Source: Pandoraea communis (lineage in GTDB: Bacteria > Pseudomonadota > Gammaproteobacteria > Burkholderiales > Burkholderiaceae). Taken from it: 64,000 nt of DNA. Location: contig NZ_CABPSJ010000004.1 of assembly GCF_902459745.1 (NCBI RefSeq), positions 434,001-498,000 on the forward strand. The letters run 5' to 3'. Shown in pieces: positions 17,497 through 26,311 of the stretch. The notes beneath the pieces were generated by a model that worked only from the letters and a program-made list of their open reading frames with translations, had not been told where the DNA came from and made no database searches. The first letter of the stretch is position 1; each line of letters starts with the position of its first letter. A program made the translations under genes and the position numbers.

Positions 17497-17519
17497 ATTA
17501 AGGAATAAAATTCCGTAAT
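17497..17519. promoter_or_regulatory. Candidate LysR operator between the MFS gene and its regulator
   Basis: The site is an imperfect dyad: ATTAAGGAAT, a 3-nt AAA centre, then ATTCCGTAAT, with one mismatch in 10-bp arms. It is AT-rich compared with its surroundings and lies 37 bp before the LysR start and about 120 bp before the MFS start. The position fits a regulator site for the divergent pair. Confidence 0.6.
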
Positions 17520-17556
17520 TGATGATGGGCGGCGAACTGCACAGGAGCGCGTGACG

Positions 17557-18438
17557 ATGGACAATCTGGCGGAAATCTCTGCGTTCGTGAGCGCGGCCGA
17601 GGCGTTGAGTTTCGTGGCGGCGGGGCGGGCGATGGGGGTGTCGGCGTCGGCGATCGGCAAGCAGATTGCACGGCTCGAAGCGACACTCGGTGTGCGGCTT
17701 TTCCAGCGCAGTACGCGACGCGTGAATCTGACGGAGGCGGGCCAACTGTATTACGAGCGCTGCCGGCGAGTGCTCGACGAACTGGCCGACGCGCGCGCCA
17801 TGCTCTCGCAGGTATCGCAGACGCCGCGCGGCAAATTGCGCGTCGGGCTGCCTGTCACGGCTTACCGGTTTGTGATGCCGTTGCTGCCGGCGTTCACCGA
17901 AAAGTACCCGGACGTCGAGCTCGATCTGGATTTCGACGACCGCATCGTCGATCTGATCGAAGGCGGTCTGGACGTAGTCATTCGCAGTGGCGACTTACCG
18001 GACTCGACGCTCATGTCGCGTCGTGCGGGGCCGTTTCGTTTCGTGCTGAGTGCGTCGCCCGCCTATCTCGCGTGGCATGGCACGCCGCAAACCCCAAGCG
18101 ATCTCGAAACGCACGCATGCATCCGCTTTCGGTTTCCGACGTCGGGAAAGTTGCAGCCTTGGGCGTTCGTGTCCGAGGTGACGCGCGAGCCCAAGCTGCA
18201 CACCCACCTCACATGCAACAACATGGAAGCGTTATTGAGTGCAACGACGCACGGGCTGGGCATCGCGTACATGCCTGACTTTCTCGCGCGCGACGCGCTT
18301 GCCGCAGGCGACCTTCAGGTGTTTCTCGGCGACTATCTGGAAAACCCCGGCCAGTTCTGGATGCTTTGGCCGTCGAGCCGTCACCTCTCGCCCAAGCTGC
18401 GGGTGTTCGTCGACTTCATGTGCGACCGGATGCTGTAG
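17557..18438 (+). CDS. LysR-family regulator of the divergent MFS gene
   Basis: The protein has 293 residues. I chose the ATG at 17557 because AGGAG lies 9 nt upstream; the GTG at 17551 is too close to it. The N-terminal helix-turn-helix (FVAAGRAMGVSASAIGKQIARLEATLGVRLF) is followed by the ligand-binding domain in two lobes. LysR proteins usually switch on a divergent gene when bound to a small molecule, here probably the MFS exporter. The nearest relatives by eye are DhcR/YhaJ-type LysRs, but the ligand cannot be read. Confidence 0.88.
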   Translation: MDNLAEISAFVSAAEALSFVAAGRAMGVSASAIGKQIARLEATLGVRLFQRSTRRVNLTEAGQLYYERCRRVLDELADARAMLSQVSQTPRGKLRVGLPVTAYRFVMPLLPAFTEKYPDVELDLDFDDRIVDLIEGGLDVVIRSGDLPDSTLMSRRAGPFRFVLSASPAYLAWHGTPQTPSDLETHACIRFRFPTSGKLQPWAFVSEVTREPKLHTHLTCNNMEALLSATTHGLGIAYMPDFLARDALAAGDLQVFLGDYLENPGQFWMLWPSSRHLSPKLRVFVDFMCDRML

Positions 18439-18459
18439 GGAGAAGGCGCTGGCCTTGCG

Positions 18460-19374
18460 TCAGCGCTTCATGCGGGCTTCGACGGCACGCATGACATCCT
18501 CGAGCGTGGTCTCCATCATCCGCACGAGGTCGTCGAGTTGCGCGTTGGGGGCGGCGGCGCGCGGCGTGATGCGCAGCGTGTGAAACGGCATCGACGGCTC
18601 GAAGCGGCGCAACACGAGATCGGAGTCGAGAAAATCATAGGCGGACACCGGGTGCAGCAAGCCGATGCCGACGTTCTCTTTGACCATCGTGCCGATATTG
18701 ACGGAATAACGCGCCGTGGCGACGACCTGCTGATGGAGGTTGCCGTCCGCGAAGAGCTGATCCATGCCCCAGCGCACCATGTCGGTCGGCTCGTACGACA
18801 GAATCGGCTGCCCTTTCAGATCGGCCAGACGGATCACTTTCTTGCGGGCGAGCGCATGGCCCGATGGCAGGGCGCAAATCGCGTCGAGCTTGGCGAACGA
18901 GACGGCGTCGGTTGCGGCGACATCGATGGTGTTGGTCACGAGACCTAGCGCGAGTTGGTGCGCGACGACCTGATCGCGAATGAGATCCGACGCGCCCGTG
19001 GTCAGCGCGAGTTGCACGCTCGGATGCAGCGCCCGGTAGCCGGCCATCACGCGCGCGAAGAAGCCGAGGCCGAACGACAGCACGGACCCCACGCGAATGA
19101 CGGCCTTATCGGGGTTGCGCAGATTGAGCGCGAATTCACGGATGTTATCGAGCCCGGCGTAGCGGCGCTCGACTTCCTCGAAGAGCGCGAATGCTTTGGC
19201 CGTGGGCTCGAGCCGGCCGCGCGCGCGATCGAACAGCGTGAGACGCGTCGAGCGTTCGAGATCGGCCACGAGACGGCTGACCGCAGACTGCGACGTGCCG
19301 AGCACCTGTGCCGCTTTGGTGGTCGTGCGCGTGAGCATCAGCGCCCGAAAGGCGTCGATGTGCCGGAAATCCAT
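18460..19374 (-). CDS. LysR-family regulator, last gene of the importer/amidohydrolase operon
   Basis: The protein has 304 residues. The helix-turn-helix runs TKAAQVLGTSQSAVSRLVADLERSTRL. The rest is the usual two-lobed inducer-binding domain. It starts 52 bp after the amidohydrolase stop in the same direction, so it is probably co-transcribed and may autoregulate the operon. Its type is close to opine-catabolism LysRs (OccR/NocR) by eye only. The tail KRM... is unremarkable. Confidence 0.85.
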   Translation of the reverse strand: MDFRHIDAFRALMLTRTTTKAAQVLGTSQSAVSRLVADLERSTRLTLFDRARGRLEPTAKAFALFEEVERRYAGLDNIREFALNLRNPDKAVIRVGSVLSFGLGFFARVMAGYRALHPSVQLALTTGASDLIRDQVVAHQLALGLVTNTIDVAATDAVSFAKLDAICALPSGHALARKKVIRLADLKGQPILSYEPTDMVRWGMDQLFADGNLHQQVVATARYSVNIGTMVKENVGIGLLHPVSAYDFLDSDLVLRRFEPSMPFHTLRITPRAAAPNAQLDDLVRMMETTLEDVMRAVEARMKR

Positions 19375-19426
19375 CGATTCTCCACGGAAGGTTTGCGCTT
19401 GTGCCGCACCGCGTGCGGCACTCGCC

Positions 19427-20668
19427 TTACAGCGCGAAAGCGTGGATTCTACCGCCCTTCATTACCATCGGAATCCGCTCCCCCTGACCGAGCAGGCAGT
19501 CCAGCGACGCAAGCGGATTGCCGTCGACGATCAGCACATCGGCGTGCGCACCGGGCAAGATCTCGCCCAACTGCCCGGACTGGCCGAGCACCTCGGCGCC
19601 GACGACCGTGGCGCTTCGCAGAATCTCCGCCGGGGAGAGCACCTCGGCGCGCAAACGGAATTCGTCGCTTTGCAGGCGCTGCGACTCGCCCAGCAGATCC
19701 GAGCCGTATCCCATCTTCACACCCGCTTCGCGGAAGATCTCCAGCGAGCGCAGCCCGGCCGCATGCACATCGGCGATCTTCGCCACGCTATCGTCTGGCA
19801 GACCGAGCGACTTGCCTTCGTTGGCGAGGGCGTCGTAGGTCACCAGCGTGGGCACCACGTAAGCGCCCTGGCTGGCCATGTAGCGCGCAGTCGGGGCGTC
19901 GACGAGATTGCCGTGCTCGATGGTGCGCACGCCGCAACGCACGGCGCGCTCGATGGCTTGCGCCGTGTAGGCATGTGCGAGCACATAGGTGCCCCGTGCG
20001 CGCGCTTCGGCGACGATGGCGCGAATCTCGTCTTCGGAATAGCCCCACGCCCCGACGGGATCGGTGGGCGACGCCACGCCGCCCGAGGCCATGATCTTGA
20101 TCTGGTCGGCCCCCATCTGAAGTTCTTCGCGCACGGCACGGCGCACTTCATCGACGCCGTCGGCCACGCGCGACAGGGCGCCCACGCGCACGCAGCACGG
20201 GCAGGGGCCGTCGGTGCCGATGTAGTCGGTGCGTGGGCGTCCGTCGCCGTGTCCGCCGGTCTGACTGATCGCGCGGCCCGACACGAACAGGCGCGGTCCT
20301 TCGGCCAGACCGCTGTCGACCGCTTGTTTGATGGCGTACCCCGCACCGCCCGCATCGCGTACGGTAGTGAAGCCGCGACGCAACATGCCTTGCAGTATCG
20401 GCACCGACTTGAGCGTGACGAGCACGTTCGGAAGATGCGCTTGCGCGGCGAGATTGAGTTGCGTGGCGTGAACGTGCACATGCAGATCGATCAGGCCCGG
20501 CATGACGGTGCGTCCGTGCGCGTCGATCTCGCGCGCGGACTGGGCGCGAATCGGTTTGTCGGACACTTCCTTGATGCGGCCGTCCTCGATCAGAACAGCG
20601 TGGTCTTCGCGCAGCTCGCCCTTGACCGGGTCGAGCAACGCGCAATTCGACAACAGAATCGACTCCAT
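19427..20668 (-). CDS. Metal-dependent amidohydrolase (imidazolonepropionase/prolidase-like)
   Basis: The protein has 413 residues from the ATG at 20668, which follows GGAGGAG. The HXH motif GLIDLHVHVHAT, the later IKIMASGGV and the metal-binding His in LAHAYTAQA fit the amidohydrolase superfamily. The N-terminal beta-sandwich is also typical. These enzymes cut amide or ring bonds. It sits between an M24 peptidase and a LysR gene and probably works on the same imported compound. The reaction cannot be named from sequence alone. Confidence 0.85.
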   Translation of the reverse strand: MESILLSNCALLDPVKGELREDHAVLIEDGRIKEVSDKPIRAQSAREIDAHGRTVMPGLIDLHVHVHATQLNLAAQAHLPNVLVTLKSVPILQGMLRRGFTTVRDAGGAGYAIKQAVDSGLAEGPRLFVSGRAISQTGGHGDGRPRTDYIGTDGPCPCCVRVGALSRVADGVDEVRRAVREELQMGADQIKIMASGGVASPTDPVGAWGYSEDEIRAIVAEARARGTYVLAHAYTAQAIERAVRCGVRTIEHGNLVDAPTARYMASQGAYVVPTLVTYDALANEGKSLGLPDDSVAKIADVHAAGLRSLEIFREAGVKMGYGSDLLGESQRLQSDEFRLRAEVLSPAEILRSATVVGAEVLGQSGQLGEILPGAHADVLIVDGNPLASLDCLLGQGERIPMVMKGGRIHAFAL

Positions 20669-20742
20669 GACCTCTCCTCCGGGATGATGTGTCTGGTCTG
20701 CCACTCAGGCCACTCAGCCTGGCCGGCAAACGTGTCTTATGC

Positions 20743-21939
20743 TCAATCGATCGTGGCGTGGGCGAGCGTGCGCGGCGTGTTGGTCAGCATCACGGGGGTG
20801 TCGCCGGTGACGACCGAGTCGTCCAGACGGAAGCCGCCGAGGCCGTAGACATAGATGCCCGGCTCTGCCGAATAGACTTCGTTGGCCAGCAGCGGACGAT
20901 GATTGAACGCCATGTCGTCCGGGTACTCGTGGCCGATGATGCCCATGCCGTGTCCCGTGCGATGACGGATGTACTCGCCGCAACCGGCCTTCTCGATGAC
21001 GGCCTGCGCGGCGGCGTCGATGCCGGACACGGGTTTTCCGGTCACGGCGGCGTTCACGGCGGCTTCATTGGCCGCACGCGCGACCTCATAGAAACGTGCC
21101 TGCTCGCTCGACGGCTTGCCGCAGAACCATGTGCGTTCGTTCTCGATGACGAGACCGTTCAGGCGCGGGATCACGATGTTGACCATGCCGTCGCCCGCGC
21201 CGATGCGCGCGCCGCACGATGCGCCGTCGCCGTGCGGCGAGGCCGAGGCAGGTCCGGAGAGTGTCCAGCAGCGCATGACTTCGAGGTTTTCGCCGGGAAA
21301 GCGCTTCGCGCCTTCGGTGACCATCAGTGCGGCCATCGCATAATCGAGTTCCTGCACGAGACGCCCCGGACGAATGTTTTCGCGATAGCGGTCTTGCACC
21401 CAGTCGGCCAGTTCGGCAGCCGCGCGCATGACGGCGATTTCCTCTTCGTGCTTGACCCAGCGCAGCGCGCGCATCTCGGCGAGCATCGGCACGAGTTTCG
21501 CGTCGGGCAGCAACGCACCGGCGCGCCCGAGCGGACCACCGGCCGCGTCGACACCGATGCGCGAGCCGGCGAGACCGGCAGCACGCAGCGTATCGGCGAT
21601 CAGGGCGGGAACGTCGGCGAGCAGCGGCTGGCGTTGCGTCACACGCGGATGCTCGGCGTAGAGCGTGACGAGATCGAGATCGAGCCAGAGATGGCCACGT
21701 TCGCGGGCCATCATCAGATGGTGCGTGGACAGTTCGTTCATTACCGCGAAAGGCTCGCCGTTACGCGGCACGCAAATGGCAATCGGGCGCTCCCATGTCT
21801 GCACGTCCACGTGAAAGTTCGTGGCCCACTGGAAGAAGTCTGCGGCGGTAAACACGAGCGCATCGACGCGAGTGCGGTCCATCAACTCGTTCATCAGACT
21901 GCGACGGTACTGGCGTGTGGCGTGAGAGAGTGTCGGCAT
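20743..21939 (-). CDS. M24-family peptidase/hydrolase (Xaa-Pro aminopeptidase or ectoine-hydrolase-like)
   Basis: The protein has 398 residues from the ATG at 21939, after AAGGA. An N-terminal domain of about 180 residues is followed by the pita-bread catalytic domain: GDGMVNIVIPRLNGL, GHGMGIIGHEYPDD and SAEPGIYVYGLGGFRLDD. Family members cut Xaa-Pro peptides, creatine or ectoine. It lies between the importer and the amidohydrolase, so it probably hydrolyses an imported amide or peptide. Whether it keeps peptidase activity is unknown. The N-terminal metal Asp pair should be checked by alignment. Confidence 0.82.
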   Translation of the reverse strand: MPTLSHATRQYRRSLMNELMDRTRVDALVFTAADFFQWATNFHVDVQTWERPIAICVPRNGEPFAVMNELSTHHLMMARERGHLWLDLDLVTLYAEHPRVTQRQPLLADVPALIADTLRAAGLAGSRIGVDAAGGPLGRAGALLPDAKLVPMLAEMRALRWVKHEEEIAVMRAAAELADWVQDRYRENIRPGRLVQELDYAMAALMVTEGAKRFPGENLEVMRCWTLSGPASASPHGDGASCGARIGAGDGMVNIVIPRLNGLVIENERTWFCGKPSSEQARFYEVARAANEAAVNAAVTGKPVSGIDAAAQAVIEKAGCGEYIRHRTGHGMGIIGHEYPDDMAFNHRPLLANEVYSAEPGIYVYGLGGFRLDDSVVTGDTPVMLTNTPRTLAHATID

Positions 21940-22060
21940 GGCGAAATCCTTGTCTGCAAAATGTTGCGCAATCTCAGGGAGCGCAGGCGCGACGCACGGC
22001 GCGGGCGAGATACGAGCGGGGCCGGCTGGGCGCACGGGGCGGCAAGCGCAGTCGGGGAAC

Positions 22061-23002
22061 TCAGGTCATCATCGTCTTCGCATAACGGCGGTGGATGACC
22101 CAGTGCGAGGCGATGGCCAGTGCGAACGTCACGACCATCGACACGATGGAGAGCACCGCGCCGAACGGCCAGTTGTTCGCCTTCGCGATCTGGTCGTAGA
22201 TCGAGGGCGTCATCATCGTGATGCCGGTGCCGCCGAGCAGCACGGGCGTGGCATAGGCATTCATGCAGAGAATGAACACGAGCATGGTGCCTGCCGCGAT
22301 GCCCGGCGCCGCCATCGGCAGAATCACGCGTGTGAGCGTCTGCCGGAATGTCGCCCCCAGATTGCGCGCGGCTTCCTCGACGGAAAAGTCCATGCCTTCG
22401 AGCACGCTCTGCAACGTGAGGATCATGTAGGGCAGCACCACGGCCGTGGTGCCTACGACAACCGCGAACGGGGTGTAGAGCAGGCGAATCGGTTGCGGCA
22501 CGATGCCCAACGACACGAGCAACGAGTTGATGAATCCGGCGTTGCCGAGCATGACCATCCACCCGGCCGCGCGCACCACGTTGCCGACAAGCAGCGGGAA
22601 GACCAGCAGCATCACGAGCAGGCTCTTGAAGCGGCTTTGCGTGCGGGCGAGCACGTACGCGACGGGAAAGCCGAACACGAGCGCGAGCGCGGTACATAGC
22701 GAGGCGACCTTGATCGTCGTCCACAACACCGACAGGTAGTACGGATCGGTGAAGAACTTGAGATAGTTCGCGCCGGTCAGTGCCGCCTGCATCATGTCGA
22801 CGGGATCGAACCGGTTGAAGCTGTAGCGCACCAGTTGCAGGCCGGGCAACACGATGACGAGCAACACGACAAGCGTGGCCGGCGCGGCGAGCGAGCCGCC
22901 CGTGAATGCACCGCGCACCGCGCGTGCGGTGGCGGCCTGGGCGGCTCGGGAGGACGGCGGATGCGAGGTCATCGCGGGCTCGGGAGTGTCGGCAACGTTC
23001 AC
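22061..23002 (-). CDS. ABC importer permease (PotB type)
   Basis: The protein has 313 residues from a GTG at 23002 that overlaps the binding-protein stop by 4 bp; an ATG at 22972 is an alternative. Six membrane segments follow a soluble start, and the EAA loop EEAARNLGATFRQTLTRVILP is clear. It is one of two permeases of the same importer, the other being at 25183. It resembles PotB and other polyamine or opine permeases. The ORF extends far upstream, but that part is the binding-protein gene in another frame. Confidence 0.85.
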   Translation of the reverse strand: MNVADTPEPAMTSHPPSSRAAQAATARAVRGAFTGGSLAAPATLVVLLVIVLPGLQLVRYSFNRFDPVDMMQAALTGANYLKFFTDPYYLSVLWTTIKVASLCTALALVFGFPVAYVLARTQSRFKSLLVMLLVFPLLVGNVVRAAGWMVMLGNAGFINSLLVSLGIVPQPIRLLYTPFAVVVGTTAVVLPYMILTLQSVLEGMDFSVEEAARNLGATFRQTLTRVILPMAAPGIAAGTMLVFILCMNAYATPVLLGGTGITMMTPSIYDQIAKANNWPFGAVLSIVSMVVTFALAIASHWVIHRRYAKTMMT

Positions 23003-24063
23003 AGCCCCACCTTGAATTCCTTGTTCCAGAAGTCGAGCAGCGCGGGCTTGTCGGCGGTGAATTTCGCATAGTCGAGCTTGACCATCCGGTCGAGTTCGGC
23101 ATTCGTGAAGCCCACACTCTGTTGCAGCGACGGCGGCAGATTCGCGTTCTTCACGGTAGGCGCGTAGCCCATCGTCTCCGCGAAACCGATCTGCGCGCGC
23201 GGGTCGAGCATCGCGTTCAGGTAGTTGAAGCCGCACGGCTTGGACTGCGAGTTCTTGGGCACCGCGGCTTCGAACGTCACCGGCACCGCGCCTTCCTTGG
23301 GAACGACATAATCGATGGGCACGCCGGCCTTCTTCCATTGCAGTGCGCGGGCCTTCCACATGCAGGTGAACCAGATGTCGCCGCTCTTGAGCGCAGAGGC
23401 CACCGCTTCGTTCGACGGATAGACCTTCGGTTGCTGCGACTTGCGCAACTCGCGCAAGAACTGCATGCCCCCGGCGGTATCGCCGTTTTTATGGCCTGCG
23501 GCGAGCGAACTGCTCACCACGTTGAAGTTGTAGAGAATGTCGGAGAAGCCGACCTTACCCTTGAGTTTGGGGTCGAGCGCAGCCATGAACGAGTCGGGCT
23601 TCGTGCCGAGCTTTTCCGGGTTGTACACGATCACCATTGCGCTGAAGATATGCGGAATCGAGTACGGACGGCGCAGCGTTTCGAGCGTGTTGGCAAGGTT
23701 CGGCACGAGCTTCGCATCGACGGGTTCGAGAATGCCCGAGCGGTTGATGTCGTACATATCGAGATCGGCCAGACACGCCACGTCGAGCGAGCCGCGACGC
23801 GAGGCTTTCTCGGCGCGCAGCTTGGTCATGCGCGCGACCTGATCGGCCGAGTCGTAAGTGACCTTGCCGCCTGCGGCTTCGATGATCGGCTTGCCGATGT
23901 TTTGCTCAAGCAGATTCAGATAGTCGCCGCCCCAGGTGCCGACGACCACGTTCGGGCACGCATCGGCCGCCTGCGCCGAGAGCGCGTCGAGGCCTAGCGC
24001 GGGAGCGATCACCAGACCGGAAGCGGTCTTCAGAAACGTGCGGCGATTCAGGGCGTGCGTCAT
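22999..24063 (-). CDS. ABC importer binding protein (PotD type), Tat-exported
   Basis: The protein has 354 residues from the ATG at 24063, which follows GAAGGA. The N-terminus NRRTFLKTASGLV is a twin-arginine signal and the A-Q-A-A cleavage site is near residue 35. The mature fold matches the PotD/spermidine-binding group (GTWGGDYLNLLEQNIGKPII). It captures the substrate in the periplasm for the two permeases. Tat export is unusual for this class and suggests the protein folds before transport. The ligand could be a polyamine, opine or peptide-like amide. Confidence 0.85.
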   Translation of the reverse strand: MTHALNRRTFLKTASGLVIAPALGLDALSAQAADACPNVVVGTWGGDYLNLLEQNIGKPIIEAAGGKVTYDSADQVARMTKLRAEKASRRGSLDVACLADLDMYDINRSGILEPVDAKLVPNLANTLETLRRPYSIPHIFSAMVIVYNPEKLGTKPDSFMAALDPKLKGKVGFSDILYNFNVVSSSLAAGHKNGDTAGGMQFLRELRKSQQPKVYPSNEAVASALKSGDIWFTCMWKARALQWKKAGVPIDYVVPKEGAVPVTFEAAVPKNSQSKPCGFNYLNAMLDPRAQIGFAETMGYAPTVKNANLPPSLQQSVGFTNAELDRMVKLDYAKFTADKPALLDFWNKEFKVGL

Positions 24064-24128
24064 GTCGTCATCCTTCAAAACGTTGGCCAGTTCATAGGCC
24101 GAGGCAAGGGGTGAGTGAGGCGGTGTCG

Positions 24129-25181
24129 TCAGGCGTTGAAAAACAGGCAGTCGGTACTTGCGAAACAGGCTTTGAGCGCACGGCCGGGGGCATAACGGCC
24201 CGCGTCGTCGCGTGCGGTGTTTTGCACGTGTGCCACGAGCATCTCGCCTTGGGGGCTCTTCAGACGCAGTTCGAGCGTGGAGCCCAGGTAGATCGTCTGA
24301 TCGACCGTGACCGGCAAGGCCGTTTCGTCCGGCGCGGGCGTGTCGGTCAGGCGCAGGCGTTCGGGACGGATGCCGAGGGTGGTGGCATCCGGCGAGGCGG
24401 TCGCCAACGCCAGGTGTTCCCCCTTCGCGGTCACAAAGTGGCCATCCGTCATCCGGCCCGCGAGAAAATTCATCTTGCCGAGGAAGTTCGCCACGAAGGG
24501 ATTGGCCGGACGTTCATAGAGCGCATCGGCGGTGCCGATCTGCTGCACGCAGCCGTCGTGCATGACGGCCAGACGATCGGCAATCGCCAGGGCTTCTTCC
24601 TGATCGTGTGTCACGAAGATCGTCGTGAGTCCCAGCCGGCGTTGCAATGCGCGGATCTCTTCGCGGACTTCGGTGCGCAGCTTGGCGTCGAGATTGGAGA
24701 GCGGTTCGTCGAGCAAGAAGACATCGGGACGGATGGCGAGGGCTCGCGCGATCGCCACACGTTGCTGCTGACCGCCGGAGAGCTGGCGCGGGTAGCGATC
24801 CGCCAGCGGCGTGAGACGCACCATGTCGAGCGCTTCACGAATGCGCGTGGTGCGCTCTGCGCTCGACACGTGTCGCATCTCGAGCCCGAACGCCACGTTC
24901 TCGGCCACCGTCATGTGGGGGAAAAGCGCGTAACGCTGGAATACCATGCCGGTGTTGCGGCGATTCGGCGGCAGGCGCGAGACCTCTTTGCCGCCGATCC
25001 AGATCTCGCCGGCCGTCGGCTCGACGAAGCCTGCAACCATGCGCAGCGTCGTGGTCTTGCCGCAGCCGCTCGGGCCGAGGAACGCGACGAGTTCGCCTTC
25101 GGCAATCTCCAGAGAGAAGTCCGCCACGGCAGCGGCATTGCCGTATTGCTTGCGCAGTCCGCGAAGGGAAACGTTGGCCAT
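24129..25181 (-). CDS. ABC importer ATPase (PotA type)
   Basis: The protein has 350 residues. Walker A GPSGCGKTT, Q-loop VFQRYALFPHM, signature LSGGQQQR and Walker B VFLLDEPLSNLD are all intact. A C-terminal TOBE domain (about 290-345) is typical of PotA and FbpC. It starts 1 bp from the stop of the permease upstream, so the two genes are co-transcribed. It powers the PotBCD-like importer of this operon. Confidence 0.9.
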   Translation of the reverse strand: MANVSLRGLRKQYGNAAAVADFSLEIAEGELVAFLGPSGCGKTTTLRMVAGFVEPTAGEIWIGGKEVSRLPPNRRNTGMVFQRYALFPHMTVAENVAFGLEMRHVSSAERTTRIREALDMVRLTPLADRYPRQLSGGQQQRVAIARALAIRPDVFLLDEPLSNLDAKLRTEVREEIRALQRRLGLTTIFVTHDQEEALAIADRLAVMHDGCVQQIGTADALYERPANPFVANFLGKMNFLAGRMTDGHFVTAKGEHLALATASPDATTLGIRPERLRLTDTPAPDETALPVTVDQTIYLGSTLELRLKSPQGEMLVAHVQNTARDDAGRYAPGRALKACFASTDCLFFNA

Positions 25182-25182
25182 G

Positions 25183-26058
25183 TCAGATCACCTGGCTGAG
25201 TTTGACGAAGCGATCGGTGATCAGCATGACGATGCCGAGCAACACGATCTGCGCGGCGGAGACCGCTGCAATCGTCGGGTCGAGGTTGAATTCGAGGTAT
25301 TGCATGATCGCGATGGGCAGCGTGGTTTTACCGGGCCCGACGAGCGGCAGTGTGAGTTCGAGGTTCTCGAATGACACGATGAAGCTGAACAACACGGACG
25401 CCACGATGGCCGGTCGCAACATCGGCAGCGTGACGCGCCAGAACGTGCGCCACGGGCCGGCGCCGAGGTTGCGGGCGGCTTCTTCGATGGTGTCGTCGAT
25501 CTGCGCGAGACTCGCGCCCACGAGGCGCATCGTCCACGGAATGGTCAGGCAGATGTGCGCGACCACAAGGCCGCCGAAGGTGCCGACGATGTCCACGTCG
25601 AGGGTGTTCTCCGCGCGCAGATAGAAGAGGTAAGTGGCAATGCCCGCGACGATGCCCGGCACCACGAGCGGTAACAGCAACACATTGCCCAGCGTGCGGC
25701 GGCCCGGAAAGCGATATCGCGCGAGGGCGAGAGAGGCGGCCACACCGAGGATCACACCCCCAACGGCGGCGCAGGCAGCGAGTTGCAGCGACAGCAGGAA
25801 ACCGTTGGCGAACGCGGCGTTGCGCCACGCATTCAGATACCACGACACCGTATAGCCGCTCGGCGGGAACGTGATGATCGCGTCCTTGAAGAAGCTCAGC
25901 CAGACGACGAAGATCAGCGGGCTGAGCATGAACAGGTAGATCAGCGTGACCCCTGCGCGCACCGCCCATTTCGCGACCGGCAAGCGCCGTGGTCCGCCTG
26001 CCGGCAGCCTCAGCACATTACCCGTCACCCCACTCGGCTCCATCGACGTCTGCGTCAT
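25183..26058 (-). CDS. ABC importer permease (PotC type), first gene of the operon
   Basis: The protein has 291 residues. The first 30 residues are soluble. Six membrane segments and the EAA loop EEAARNLGAGPWRTFWRVTLP follow. It is the first gene of a seven-gene minus-strand operon: permease, ATPase, binding protein, permease, M24 peptidase, amidohydrolase, LysR. Twin operators lie 29 to 76 bp upstream of its start. The set looks like a catabolic import pathway for an amide- or peptide-like nutrient, not a simple polyamine importer. Confidence 0.85.
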   Translation of the reverse strand: MTQTSMEPSGVTGNVLRLPAGGPRRLPVAKWAVRAGVTLIYLFMLSPLIFVVWLSFFKDAIITFPPSGYTVSWYLNAWRNAAFANGFLLSLQLAACAAVGGVILGVAASLALARYRFPGRRTLGNVLLLPLVVPGIVAGIATYLFYLRAENTLDVDIVGTFGGLVVAHICLTIPWTMRLVGASLAQIDDTIEEAARNLGAGPWRTFWRVTLPMLRPAIVASVLFSFIVSFENLELTLPLVGPGKTTLPIAIMQYLEFNLDPTIAAVSAAQIVLLGIVMLITDRFVKLSQVI

Positions 26059-26086
26059 TGGCGTTCATTCCGGTATCGTGGATTCG

Positions 26087-26134
26087 ATGCAAATTTGCAT
26101 TGATCGAAACGTTGATATGCAAATTAGCATATCA
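26087..26134 (-). promoter_or_regulatory. Twin 14-bp palindromic operators upstream of the importer operon
   Basis: ATGCAAATTTGCAT at 26087-26100 is a perfect palindrome. A near copy, ATGCAAATTAGCAT at 26117-26130, lies exactly 30 bp away (about three helical turns) and sits inside the 8-bp inverted repeat TGATATGC/GCATATCA (26113-26134). The pair is AT-rich in GC-rich DNA and lies 29-76 bp upstream of the first gene. It is a strong candidate binding site for one dimeric regulator. It does not look like a typical LysR T-N11-A site. Confidence 0.75.
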
Positions 26135-26311
26135 AAATCATCGTGCAAACCGAAAAGCTGTCAGGGTTTCAACGGAGGCGGGTGCGGCGTCGGGGGCGCG
26201 TTCGACGCATGCTCGGCGCAGGTTTCGACTGGTGCGAGGCGGGCGCGACGTGTGTGATGAAGCGTGGATGGACGCTTCGCCGCTGCGGCAGCGAAGCATC
26301 GATGGCGGTGC

